DNA of 64,000 nucleotides from Microbacterium sp. LWS13-1.2 (lineage in GTDB: Bacteria > Actinomycetota > Actinomycetes > Actinomycetales > Microbacteriaceae). Made by a program: the position numbers and the translations under genes. Where the stretch lies: assembly GCF_040144835.1 (NCBI RefSeq), contig NZ_CP151632.1, forward strand, positions 1,488,001 to 1,552,000. The letters run 5' to 3'. Positions 16,710 through 24,261 of the stretch are shown here, piece after piece (within the stretch, counting starts at the first letter, position 1; each line of letters begins with the position of its first letter). A model generated the notes under the pieces. That model was not told where the DNA came from. It searched no databases and saw only the letters and a program-made list of their open reading frames with translations.

Positions 16710-17324
16710 ATGACCCGAAACCGGGAGAGCCGGATCCTCATCCTCGATGCGGCCGAGCGCCTCTTCGCCGAGCGCGGCTTCGACGCCACCCCGACAGGGG
16801 CGATCGCCGACCTTGCGGGCGTGCCCAAAGGGCTGCTCTTCTACTACTTCCCGAGCAAGACCGATCTGCTGCGGGCGCTGATGCGTGAACGGCTCGACCT
16901 CGATCCCATCGACACGTCCGGCCTGATCGCCGAGGGCGATCCCGCGCAGTCCCTGCTCAACGTCACGGGCAGGATCCGCGAGCTGCAGGGCGAGTCGGCG
17001 GTGCGCCGCGTCATCGTGTGGCGCGAGCATCGGACGCACCCCGAGGTGCGCGTGAGACTCCGCGACTACCGCAGCCAGCTGCAGGCGATCGTCGAGCGCG
17101 TGCTCGGCGCGAGCATCCTGCATCCGATCGCCGCCCGGCGCGTGCGGATCGCGGCGGAGGCGTGGGTCGCGATCATCACGACCCCGACGCTTCCGGCCCA
17201 CTCCCCAAGCAACGAACTCGCGCCGGCAGCGCCGGGCGACGAGCTCGCAGGTCCGGCCGACGCGGCCGACCTGCCCGCGCTCGCCGATCTCATCTCGGCC
17301 GGCCTGCGCGAGCCCGCGGCCTGA
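16710..17324 (+). CDS. TetR/AcrR-family regulator
   Basis: A 204-residue protein. The helix-turn-helix ATPTGAIADLAGVPKGLLFYYFPSKTDLLRAL occupies residues about 28-60; the rest is the helical ligand-binding domain. The palindrome over the promoter at 16190 suggests it represses its own operon with the SPW protein. No ligand can be inferred. Confidence 0.9.
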   Translation: MTRNRESRILILDAAERLFAERGFDATPTGAIADLAGVPKGLLFYYFPSKTDLLRALMRERLDLDPIDTSGLIAEGDPAQSLLNVTGRIRELQGESAVRRVIVWREHRTHPEVRVRLRDYRSQLQAIVERVLGASILHPIAARRVRIAAEAWVAIITTPTLPAHSPSNELAPAAPGDELAGPADAADLPALADLISAGLREPAA

Positions 17325-17361
17325 GCCGCCGGCGGGTGCTGGTCCGGCTGCGCGTGCAGGT

Positions 17362-17382
17362 TAGAGTGTCCGGACCGGACAC
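17362..17382. promoter_or_regulatory. 17-bp perfect palindrome at a -10 element
   Basis: GTGTCCGGACCGGACAC (17366-17382) has 8-bp arms around one base. TAGAGT (17362-17367) overlaps its left end and could be the -10 of the AraC-remnant/DUF7882 transcript. The regulator is unknown; the upstream TetR or the original AraC protein are candidates. Confidence 0.65.
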
Positions 17383-17416
17383 TGCGGCACGTGCCCGGGA
17401 TGCCGGGAGGGCAGGG

Positions 17417-17965
17417 TTGGGCGAAGTGTTGACGCTCGCGTCGCGGGACGTCGGCGACGTCGAGTCGACGTGGCGCCAGTTCGTGCCGTCGGCGGCCCTG
17501 CAGCGCGTGGATCCCCGCACGTTCGCGTTCTCGTGGACGTCCGCCGCGACGCCCGGGTTCTCGATCGTGAAGTACCAGCTGAACGCCTCGGTGCAGTCCG
17601 CCATCGAACCGGACGGTCAGTTGATGGCCTGTCGAGTGGCATCGCGCGGCGCCTGGGTGGGAACTCCGCGCGGCGAGCTGGCTGCGGGGCTGCCCTGGCT
17701 CGCGCTGGAAGGGCCGACGAGCGCGCGCTGGCACACACGCGCCGATGTGCGCGCGTTCGTGTTCGACCGGGCCCCGGCCGAGGAGGAGGCACGCTGTCTG
17801 TCAGGCGACGACCGGTTCACGCTGCGCGCCTCCACGACGAGTGCTGCTCCGATCGACCGGGATCTTGCGGCGCACTGGGAGCGCGTGTTCCAGCATGTCG
17901 CCGGCTCGTCCTTCGTGCCGGGACTCACCTCTTCGTGCGGGCGTGCGGCTCGCCGAGGGAGGAAC
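17417..17965 (+). pseudogene. AraC-type sensor domain without its DNA-binding domain
   Basis: The frame from TTG 17417 (or GTG 17424) encodes about 170 residues like the N-terminal sensor domain of AraC regulators: a cupin-like half with TRADVRAFVFDRAPAEEEARCLSGDD, then RDLAAHWERVFQHVAGSSF, which normally leads into the two-helix-turn-helix AraC domain. That domain is absent. Instead the frame passes through about 13 unrelated residues and continues without a stop into the DUF7882 gene. It is most likely a deletion remnant, or less likely an expressed fusion. Confidence 0.6.
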
Positions 17966-18289
17966 GTGGGCAAGTTCATCTACGAGGGCGGCATCCGCGC
18001 GGAGTTCGACGATCGAGTGCTCACGCATCTGCAGGTCGCCATCGGCACGAAGCTGCGCCGGAACGAGCCGTTCTACTTCACATGGCACGGCGACATCAGC
18101 ACCGGCGGCGGACGGACGACCGTCTGGGTGCACGCCGCGGCGAACCTGGTATTCACCTACTACGGCGGCCGTCCGGCGAGGATCAACCGGACCTGGCTGG
18201 AGGCGCTGATGCGCACGGCCAACTCGCCCGTGGGACTGCAGGTCGTCGCCGAGCCGCCCGACGACGGCGGATCCGAGGTGCTCGGCTGA
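17966..18289 (+). CDS. DUF7882 family small protein (often labelled ATP-dependent DNA ligase)
   Basis: A 107-residue protein starting GKFIYEGGIRAEFDDRVLTHLQVAIG and containing FYFTWHGDISTGGGRTTVWVHAAANLVFTYYGG and INRTWLEALMRTANSPVGL. These are hallmarks of a Microbacteriaceae family that databases often call DNA ligase, although it has no ligase catalytic lysine motif and is far too short. GAGGGAGGA sits four bases before GTG 17966, a clear internal start even though the upstream frame is open. Function unknown. Confidence 0.85.
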   Translation: MGKFIYEGGIRAEFDDRVLTHLQVAIGTKLRRNEPFYFTWHGDISTGGGRTTVWVHAAANLVFTYYGGRPARINRTWLEALMRTANSPVGLQVVAEPPDDGGSEVLG

Positions 18290-18367
18290 GCCGTACCGCA
18301 GGACCCCTGTCAGTCGCACGAGCCGCACCGGTAGACTCCGGCCAGCCGAGGCGATGGAGGCGATGCT

Positions 18368-18703
18368 ATGGACAGCAGGGACCTGGCCGACGTGATCGAC
18401 GACCTCATGGCGAAGGCGCGCGAGGCATCCAGCGGCCGCGCGGCGCGCACCATTCGCGGCGGCCACGAGAACGCCCTGCGGGAGACCGTCATCGCGCTGC
18501 TCGCCGGCCATGAGCTCTCCGAGCACGACAGCCCGCATGAGGCGACGCTGCAGGTGCTCCGCGGTCGCGTCCGCCTGATAGCGGCAGACGATGCGTGGGA
18601 AGGCATGTCCGGCGATCACCTCACCGTGCCGCCGCAGCGTCACAGTCTCGCCGCCCTCGAGGACTCGGTCGTTCTGCTGACCGTGTCGAACCGCGTGCCC
18701 TGA
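18368..18703 (+). CDS. Cupin-domain protein
   Basis: A 111-residue single cupin barrel. The core reads LLAGHELSEHDSPHEATLQVLRGRVRL followed by GDHLTVPPQRHSLAALEDSVVLL, giving the two conserved cupin motifs with histidines that may hold a metal. The N-terminus is a short helix (DLADVIDDLMAKARE). GGAGG lies upstream of ATG 18368. It could be a small sensor or enzyme. Function unknown. Confidence 0.85.
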   Translation: MDSRDLADVIDDLMAKAREASSGRAARTIRGGHENALRETVIALLAGHELSEHDSPHEATLQVLRGRVRLIAADDAWEGMSGDHLTVPPQRHSLAALEDSVVLLTVSNRVP

Positions 18704-18752
18704 CGACCTGACGCACGCGAGCCCGTCGGGCGCCGGGCGCCGGGCGCGGCAG

Positions 18753-19262
18753 TCAGGCGTCGAGCGTGGCCGCGAGCGCGGCGAGAGCCTCCCCGGTCAC
18801 GCGCTGCGTCGTCCACTCGCCCATCGGCTCGGCGCCGATCGAGCGGTAGAACCCGATCGCGGGCTCGTTCCAGTCGAGCACCGTCCATTCGAAGCGCGAG
18901 TACCCTCGCTCGACGCACACGCTCGCCAGCGACGCGAGCAGCGCCTTCCCGTAGCCGAAGGCGCGCTGCCGCTGATCGACGAAGAGATCCTCGAGCCAGA
19001 CGCCGTGCCGCCCCGTCCAGGTGGAGTAGGTGACGAACCAGATCGCGATGCCGACGATCTCGCCGCCGCGCTCGACGACGTGGGCGAAGACGCGGGGCTC
19101 GTCGCCGAACAGCGCCGTCTCGAGCGCGTCCACCGTGTTCTCGACCGCGTCGGGCTCGCGTTCGTACACCGCGAGTCCGTGAATGCACGCGAGGATGCCG
19201 GGTTCGTCGCCGCGCCGGGCCTCACGAAGGATCGCGCCACCGGCGAGCGTACGAGGAGTCAC
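18753..19262 (-). CDS. GNAT-family N-acetyltransferase
   Basis: A 169-residue GNAT domain resembling diamine acetyltransferases: VWLEDLFVDQRQRAFGYGKALLASLASV is the acetyl-CoA binding stretch and FEWTVLDWNEPAIGFYRSIGAEPM the conserved C-terminal part. I chose GTG 19262 because TACGCT (19275-19270) lies seven bases before it, a leaderless-type -10, and no Shine-Dalgarno is present. The substrate is unknown. Confidence 0.85.
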   Translation of the reverse strand: MTPRTLAGGAILREARRGDEPGILACIHGLAVYEREPDAVENTVDALETALFGDEPRVFAHVVERGGEIVGIAIWFVTYSTWTGRHGVWLEDLFVDQRQRAFGYGKALLASLASVCVERGYSRFEWTVLDWNEPAIGFYRSIGAEPMGEWTTQRVTGEALAALAATLDA

Positions 19263-19269
19263 GTGATCG

Positions 19270-19275
19270 AGCGTA
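19270..19275 (-). promoter_or_regulatory. Leaderless-type -10 for the GNAT gene
   Basis: On the minus strand TACGCT ends seven bases before GTG 19262. Confidence 0.55.
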
Positions 19276-19357
19276 GCGAGACGTCGATGCTCCCACGCCT
19301 CATCACCGCCGCGCGGGTGCGATGCACGGACCCCCGCGCGCGTCGGCATCCGCCCGC

Positions 19358-20446
19358 TCAGGGCAGTCCGGTCACCGATACGCCGAGCCATTCGGCGAGG
19401 TCGGCGATCTCGGCGCGCACGATTTCGGACTCCTCCGGCTCGAACGGGAGGAACTCGTGGACCGCCGTGACCTTCAGCATGTCGCGTTCACGGTCGACTT
19501 CGGCGTCGAGCATCCCGACGAAGCGGTCGCCCATGAGGATCGGATGAGCGAAGAAGCCGTACCGGCGCTGGGCCTTCGGCTTGAACTGCTCGAGCACGTA
19601 GGTGAACTCGAACAGCTCCTCGAGACGTCTGCGGTCGAACAACATGCTGTCGTACGGGTTGAGGAACGCGACGCGGCCGCCGGAGTCCGCGTCCTCGAGC
19701 GCAGCGAGCGCCTCGGGATCGACGCGGTACTTCACGGAGCTGCCTTCGATCGCCGCGGGCTCCCCGCTGTCTTTCGCGACACCGGTCCAGTACCAGTGCG
19801 GCTTCGCGATGCCCGCGGATTGCAGGCGCCGTGCGGCGAGCAGCGCGGCGGCCTCCTCATCGTCGTACTCCGCCAGATCCTGCGGGTAGACGCGCTCGGC
19901 GAGATCCCAGCGGCGATGGCGCCCCTCGCGCCCGGTGACCGCCACCTCGCCCTGACGCAGCAGGAAGTCGAGCATGTGGGGCACCTGGTTCGCGCCCGAC
20001 CAGCCGTCGGGTGCGCGGCTTACCTGCGCGGTGTCGGGGATGTCGCTCGCGAGCAGCGGACCTTCCGCGCGCAGTCGCGCCAGCACGTCGGCCCGGAATC
20101 CCGCGTTCGCCGCCAGCCACTGCTTGCTGCTCTCGCGCTGCGGCCAGCGGCGCATGCCCGGCAGCATCAGCGGAAGCAGGCTCATCGGCCGGAACGCGCC
20201 GTCGAACTCGAACAGCAGGCGGTCGTCCTCGACCGTCTTGCGCAGCTGACCCGGCTCGTACGACCAGCCGATGCGCGACCACAGCACCGTGTGCTCGCAG
20301 GGCGCGATGGTCGCCGTGGGGTCGATCTTGATGTAGCCGAGCTGCTCGGCGACCTCGACGACGTCACCGGGACGATCGGCGTCGAGCAGCTGCGCGCGCA
20401 CGACGATGCGGCGAGCCTGGTCCCGCGTGAGCTGATGCGGTGTCAC
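19358..20446 (-). CDS. Winged-helix DNA-binding protein of the YcaQ/AlkZ (HTH_42) family
   Basis: A 362-residue protein opening with LTRDQARRIVVRAQLL and containing the HTH_42 core (TVLWSRIGWSYEPGQL, FLNPYDSMLFDRRRLEELFEF, GFFAHPILMGDRFVGMLDAEVDR). Family members AlkZ and YcaQ are DNA glycosylases that unhook interstrand crosslinks. Their catalytic QxQ or QxD motif aligns with IKIDPTA here, so the glutamine appears to be lysine, and activity is uncertain. The GTG overlaps the stop of the upstream reductase-like gene (GTGA), so the two are coupled. Confidence 0.85.
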   Translation of the reverse strand: MTPHQLTRDQARRIVVRAQLLDADRPGDVVEVAEQLGYIKIDPTATIAPCEHTVLWSRIGWSYEPGQLRKTVEDDRLLFEFDGAFRPMSLLPLMLPGMRRWPQRESSKQWLAANAGFRADVLARLRAEGPLLASDIPDTAQVSRAPDGWSGANQVPHMLDFLLRQGEVAVTGREGRHRRWDLAERVYPQDLAEYDDEEAAALLAARRLQSAGIAKPHWYWTGVAKDSGEPAAIEGSSVKYRVDPEALAALEDADSGGRVAFLNPYDSMLFDRRRLEELFEFTYVLEQFKPKAQRRYGFFAHPILMGDRFVGMLDAEVDRERDMLKVTAVHEFLPFEPEESEIVRAEIADLAEWLGVSVTGLP

Positions 20447-21051
20447 GCGGAGTCCGCGGGAAGCACGCGATACCGCACGTGCGTGACGAGCGACGCCTGC
20501 CGCCCCGAGATCTGCTCGAGGCGCAGGGGCCCGACCCCGTCGAACAGCCGGAGCCCGCCGCCGACGATGCTCGGCGAGATCTGCAGCGCCAGCTCGTCGA
20601 TGAGTCCTGCGGCGAGATAGGCGTTGGTCGTCGACGGGCCGCCCGCGACGTGGATGGGCAGGTCACCCGCAGCATCGCGCGCCCCGTCGAGCGCCGCGTG
20701 GATGCCGTCGGTGACGAAGTGGAACGTCGTACCGCCCTCCATCTCGATCGACGCACGCGGGTAGTGGGTCAGCACGAAGACGGGGCGGTGGTACGGCGGG
20801 TTCGGCCCCCACCAGCCCCGCCAGTCCCGATCCCACCCGCCGCGGACGGGACCGAACATGTTGCGCCCCATGATGAACGCGCCGGCTGCGACGATCGCCT
20901 CCATCTCGGCACGGTTCTCTTCGGGCGTCTCGAACATCCACCGGTGCAGGGCGTTCTCGGGCACCTCGCCGAACGGGCGCTCCTCGGTCTGGTTCACACC
21001 GGCGCCGATCCCATCGAGCGAGATCGACATGGTGGCGACGACGGGTGACAT
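20443..21051 (-). CDS. Dihydrofolate reductase-family (RibD C-terminal-like) protein
   Basis: A 202-residue protein with the RibD_C/DHFR-like fold: VVATMSISLDGIGAG at the N-terminus, GAFIMGRNMFGPVRG, PVFVLTHYPR and IHVAGGPSTTNAYLAAGLIDELALQISPSIVGGG. These bind NADPH and act on pteridine- or pyrimidine-like substrates in the named enzymes; this branch has no assigned reaction. GGAGG precedes ATG 21051. It is first in a two-gene unit with the YcaQ-like gene. Confidence 0.87.
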   Translation of the reverse strand: MSPVVATMSISLDGIGAGVNQTEERPFGEVPENALHRWMFETPEENRAEMEAIVAAGAFIMGRNMFGPVRGGWDRDWRGWWGPNPPYHRPVFVLTHYPRASIEMEGGTTFHFVTDGIHAALDGARDAAGDLPIHVAGGPSTTNAYLAAGLIDELALQISPSIVGGGLRLFDGVGPLRLEQISGRQASLVTHVRYRVLPADSA

Positions 21052-21173
21052 GCGGGACCTCCAACGATCGACGGCGCGTGACGCCGCCCACGCTAGCGGC
21101 ACGCACCGACGGTCCGACAGCCCTCACGGGGCAGCGGCATCCCCGTTCCGCATGCACCCGCGTCGCCACCGCG

Positions 21174-21938
21174 TCATGACCGCACCGCCTCCCACAGCCC
21201 GGCCCATTGCGCCGGACGGAGGTCGCGCGGCAGGGCGCCGGCGCCGACACCCAGGTCGGCGAGCGCCCGCCGCACGCGGGGCCGGCCGAGCCCCGAGGCA
21301 CGCTGCACGATCGCGGCGAGGTCGCCGCCGCGCCCTGTGAAGACCTCGCGCACGAAGCGGTCGTACGTCGCTCGCTCACGCGAATCGACGAGCGGCGAAC
21401 CCCGCCGGGTGATGCCGAGGATGCCGCCGTCGACGCTCGGCATGGGGCGGAAGTGCCGCGCGGGCACGCGGCCGTGCAGCGCGAACTCGAACCACGGTGC
21501 CGCCTGGGCGCTCATCATGGTGCCGCCGCCGACTCCCGCGCGCTTGCGGGCGACCTCCCACTGTGTCAGGAGAACGGCGTGCCGCCACCGGTCGCGGGTG
21601 AGCAGGCGGCGCAGGATCGGCGTCGTGAGGTGGTACGGCACGTTGCCGACCAGCACCGGGCGGTCGAGCGGATGCCGGAGGGCGTCGGCGTGGGCGATGC
21701 GGGCGTGCGGCAGCCGCCGGCGCAGCCGCTGCACGCGCTGCTCGTCGATGTCGATCGCTTCGAGATCGCGCCCGAGGCCGGCGAGGGGAACGGTGAGCGC
21801 ACCGTCACCCGCGCCGATCTCGAGGATCGGCCCGCGGGTGTCGGCGACGAGTTCGACGATGCTGTGGATCGTCGGGCGGTGGGTGAGGAAGTTCTGGCCG
21901 AGCTCGTGCCGGCCACCGTGTACGGAACGGTTTCGCAT
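21174..21938 (-). CDS. erm: Erm-family 23S rRNA adenine N6-methyltransferase
   Basis: A 254-residue rRNA methyltransferase. It begins with the actinobacterial Erm signature RHELGQNFLTH, has the SAM motif ILEIGAGDGALTVPLA (residues about 38-53) and the catalytic NVPY (99-102). Erm enzymes methylate A2058 of 23S rRNA and give macrolide-lincosamide-streptogramin B resistance. KsgA is an alternative, but the N-terminus and the leader architecture favour Erm. The GGAG ribosome-binding site is inside a hairpin (21943-21973), and a 21-residue leader peptide lies 151 bases upstream, implying inducible translation. Confidence 0.9.
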   Translation of the reverse strand: MRNRSVHGGRHELGQNFLTHRPTIHSIVELVADTRGPILEIGAGDGALTVPLAGLGRDLEAIDIDEQRVQRLRRRLPHARIAHADALRHPLDRPVLVGNVPYHLTTPILRRLLTRDRWRHAVLLTQWEVARKRAGVGGGTMMSAQAAPWFEFALHGRVPARHFRPMPSVDGGILGITRRGSPLVDSRERATYDRFVREVFTGRGGDLAAIVQRASGLGRPRVRRALADLGVGAGALPRDLRPAQWAGLWEAVRS

Positions 21939-21942
21939 GGGA

Positions 21943-22090
21943 GGTGCTCCAAGTCGAAGAAGAGGGGAGCACCCCGACGCAGGCGTCGATCGAGGAGGCC
22001 GTGGACGGCCGGGGAGAGGACGCGCGGCCGGGGTGCGAGGACATCCCGGACGACGGCGCGCGTTACGCGAGAACCAGCGAGCGCGCCGTC
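21943..22090 (-). promoter_or_regulatory. erm translational attenuator: two hairpins and an alternative pairing
   Basis: Stem A: 22081-22090 with 22052-22061, ten perfect pairs, beginning at the leader-peptide stop codon. Stem B: 21966-21973 with 21943-21950, eight perfect pairs with a 15-base loop; its 3' arm GGAGCACC contains the erm Shine-Dalgarno GGAG. The 5' side of stem B (mRNA GGGGTGC, 21975-21969) can instead pair with GCACCCC (22036-22030), which would release the ribosome-binding site. Confidence 0.75.
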
Positions 22091-22154
22091 AGGCGCGGCG
22101 GTCGCGAATGAAGAAGACGCACGCCGTCATCGGCGTGCTGCAGATCGTTCCCAT
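22089..22154 (-). CDS. erm leader peptide
   Basis: A 21-codon frame that begins ATG-GGA-ACG and ends with FFIRDRRA and TGA. It contains Arg-Asp-Arg at residues 17-19, a +X(+) macrolide-arrest motif like the RLR of ErmD-type leaders. TACGAT lies seven bases before this ATG, so the transcript should start at the leader's own start codon. An in-frame ATG at 22163 overlaps the -10 and is unlikely to be used. A ribosome paused at residues 17-19 would reach the base of stem A. Confidence 0.75.
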   Translation of the reverse strand: MGTICSTPMTACVFFIRDRRA

Positions 22155-22161
22155 GCGCTCC

Positions 22162-22167
22162 ATCGTA
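22162..22167 (-). promoter_or_regulatory. -10 element of the erm leader transcript
   Basis: TACGAT on the minus strand, seven bases before the leader ATG at 22154. The -35 region is GC-rich without a consensus, so an activator such as WhiB7 is possible but not shown. Confidence 0.6.
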
Positions 22168-22290
22168 TCCGGGGTCGATCGCGCGTCGCGCCCGCTCTCC
22201 AGCCGTGCCCCCATGTCGGGCCTGCGGGACGTCCGGATAGCACTCGTGACCCGGGGTCGCAATCCCCCGGCACTCGCTCGCGGCCGTGCG

Positions 22291-22296
22291 TATCGT
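22291..22296 (+). promoter_or_regulatory. Leaderless-type -10 for the F420-type oxidoreductase
   Basis: TATCGT ends seven bases before ATG 22304. No Shine-Dalgarno is present. It is divergent from the erm leader promoter 130 bp away. Confidence 0.62.
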
Positions 22297-22303
22297 CGCG
22301 CGC

Positions 22304-23296
22304 ATGACACGATTCGGATACACGCTGATGGGCGAGCAGAGCGGTCCTCGGGAGCTGGTCCGCTACGCACAGGCGGCGGAGGACGCCGGCTTCGACTTCG
22401 AGGTCTCGAGCGACCACTACTCGCCGTGGCTCGTGAGCCAGGGGCACTCGCCGTACGCGTGGACGGTGCTGGGCGCCGTCGCCCATGCGACCTCGCGCGT
22501 CGAGCTCATGACGTATGTGACCTGCCCGACGATGCGCTATCACCCGGCCGTCGTCGCCCAGAAAGCCGCGACGCTGCAGATCCTCAGCGAAGGCCGGTTC
22601 GTCCTCGGGCTGGGATCCGGCGAGAACCTCAACGAGCACGTCGTCGGTCAGGGATGGCCCAACGTCGACGTCCGCCAGGACCGGCTGATCGAGGCCATCG
22701 AGATCATCCGCGAGCTGCACTCGGGCGAGCTGCTGACGTACCAGGGCGAGCACTTCCGCGTGGACTCCGCGCGCATCTGGGATGTGCCCGACACCCGGGT
22801 CGAGATCGGCGTCGCCGTGTCGGGCGAGGAGTCGATCGCATCGTTCGCTCCCATGGCCGACCACATGATCGCCGTCGAGCCGAAGTCCGAACTGGTGCAG
22901 CTCTGGGATGATGCGCGCCGCACGGATGCCGGCCCCGGCACCGACGGCGGATCCCGCAAGATCGGGCAGATCCCGATCTCCTGGGATCCCGACAGGGACA
23001 CCGCCGTCCAGCGCGCCCACGAGCAGTTCCGGTGGTTCGGCGGCGGCTGGCCGGTCAACGCGGAGCTGCCGACGCCCGCCGGCTTCGAAGCCGCGAGCAG
23101 CTTCGTGCGGCCCGACGACATCGCATCGTCGATTCCGTGCGGACCGGATCTCGACGAGCTCGCGGAGAGCGTGCGCCCTTACCTCGACGCCGGCTTCACC
23201 GACGTCGCTCTCGTGCAGATCGGCGACGAGGAGCAGGAAAGATTCCTCGCCGAGGCCGCCGAGCCACTGCTCGAGAGGCTGCGCGCGCTCGCCTGA
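22304..23296 (+). CDS. LLM-class F420-dependent oxidoreductase (TIGR03557-like)
   Basis: A 330-residue luciferase-like barrel. It opens RFGYTLMGEQSGPRELVRYAQAAEDAGFDFEVSSDHYSPWL over the first 50 residues, and YVTCPTMRYHPAVVAQKAATLQILSEGRFVLGLGSGENLNEHV follows; both match F420-dependent glucose-6-phosphate dehydrogenase-like enzymes. ISWDPDRDTA and VNAELPTPAGFEAASSFVRPDDIA are in the expected C-terminal part. It probably transfers hydride between F420 and an unknown substrate. Two further F420-type genes follow within 900 bp. Confidence 0.9.
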   Translation: MTRFGYTLMGEQSGPRELVRYAQAAEDAGFDFEVSSDHYSPWLVSQGHSPYAWTVLGAVAHATSRVELMTYVTCPTMRYHPAVVAQKAATLQILSEGRFVLGLGSGENLNEHVVGQGWPNVDVRQDRLIEAIEIIRELHSGELLTYQGEHFRVDSARIWDVPDTRVEIGVAVSGEESIASFAPMADHMIAVEPKSELVQLWDDARRTDAGPGTDGGSRKIGQIPISWDPDRDTAVQRAHEQFRWFGGGWPVNAELPTPAGFEAASSFVRPDDIASSIPCGPDLDELAESVRPYLDAGFTDVALVQIGDEEQERFLAEAAEPLLERLRALA

Positions 23297-23335
23297 GCCG
23301 GGCCCATGGGGGCGCGCGGCGTACGCCTGGCAGAG

Positions 23336-23740
23336 TCACACGGGCCGCACCCGGCGCAGGACGATGGCCGCCGGCATCCGTCTAACGACCGGACGGAAGG
23401 AAGCCTTCGCCAAGCCTGCCGCCTCGTCGGCGTCCACGATGCGCGGATTGGTGGCGCCTACGTCGCCGCCTCGCCACCGCAGCGTTGCGCCGCCCGCCGC
23501 GACGATGTTGAGCGCCCAGTTCGTGTCGGCGCCCCACGGAAGGCCGATGAGGATCGCGTCGCGGTCGGCCGTCGGCACCACGGCGACGGGGGTCGCATAC
23601 GGGGTGCCGCTGCGGCGTCCGCGGTGGTGCACCACGGCCCACAGCGGGAACCATCGTCTGCCCGCCAGTGCGCGGCCGACCGGCTCGGTCACCCGTACCG
23701 CGAGTCGTGGCGGGCCGTGTTTGCGGGGCGGGTCGCTCAT
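23336..23740 (-). CDS. Nitroreductase-family deazaflavin-dependent protein (Ddn-like)
   Basis: A 134-residue split-barrel protein. VHHRGRRSGTPYATPVAVVPTADRDAILIGLPWGADTNWALNIVAAGG is the Ddn/DUF385 F420-binding region. The family reduces quinones or nitroaromatics with reduced F420. GGAG precedes ATG 23740. It lies beside another F420-type split-barrel gene on the same strand. Confidence 0.88.
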   Translation of the reverse strand: MSDPPRKHGPPRLAVRVTEPVGRALAGRRWFPLWAVVHHRGRRSGTPYATPVAVVPTADRDAILIGLPWGADTNWALNIVAAGGATLRWRGGDVGATNPRIVDADEAAGLAKASFRPVVRRMPAAIVLRRVRPV

Positions 23741-23785
23741 CGCTCCAGCATGCGCCGCGCGATCGCCGGGTGCCAGCCCCGGCGG

Positions 23786-24187
23786 CTACTGCTTCGTCGC
23801 GCGCTCGATCGACATGATGAGGATCACGCGGTCGGCCTTGTCGCGGGGCGGCGTGGTGCTCGGGTTGCCGTAGCGGTTCTGCAGCCGCACGTAGAAGCCG
23901 CCTTCGGGGTCGGGGACGACCTCGACGAGCCGGCCGGCGACCTCCAGGTAGTGGAACGGGTGTTCAGGGTCGATGATCGACAGCGACATCGACGGGTTGT
24001 GCTGCAGGTTGCGGTACTTCTGCCGGTAGTTCGTGTGGGTGAACCGCACGTGCTCGCCGTCGAACTCGAACCACATCGGGTTCACCTGGACGGTGTCGTC
24101 GGGGCGGATCGTGCCGAGGTGCGCGTACACCGGAAGTTCGAGGAGATGGCGTCGGTCAGCGGGGAGGATGTCGTCGACGGAAGGCAT
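23786..24187 (-). CDS. PPOX-class F420-dependent split-barrel oxidoreductase
   Basis: A 133-residue protein of the pyridoxamine-phosphate-oxidase-like class: AHLGTIRPDDTVQVNPMWFEFDGEHVRFTHTNYRQKYRNLQHNPSMSLSI is the characteristic first half. These F420-binding members reduce a range of substrates; the natural one is unknown. It sits upstream of the Ddn-like gene in the same direction, 45 bp apart, so co-transcription is likely. Confidence 0.9.
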   Translation of the reverse strand: MPSVDDILPADRRHLLELPVYAHLGTIRPDDTVQVNPMWFEFDGEHVRFTHTNYRQKYRNLQHNPSMSLSIIDPEHPFHYLEVAGRLVEVVPDPEGGFYVRLQNRYGNPSTTPPRDKADRVILIMSIERATKQ

Positions 24188-24249
24188 TCGTCCAGTCTGC
24201 CGTCGCCAGGAACCGGACGGGTCGCTCGCCGACCTCCGGTGTCACGAAC

Positions 24250-24255
24250 TACCCT
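24250..24255 (+). promoter_or_regulatory. Leaderless-type -10 for the DUF2510 protein
   Basis: TACCCT ends six bases before ATG 24262, without a ribosome-binding site. Confidence 0.58.
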
Positions 24256-24261
24256 CGGTGC

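Noticed and set aside
17966..18289. ATP-dependent DNA ligase function for the DUF7882 protein
   Set aside because: No KxDG nucleotidyltransferase motif and only 107 residues; the label is a database habit.
18727..18748. Short tandem GGGCGCC units after the cupin gene
   Set aside because: Two and a half 7-bp units in a GC-rich gap; too short to call a repeat element.
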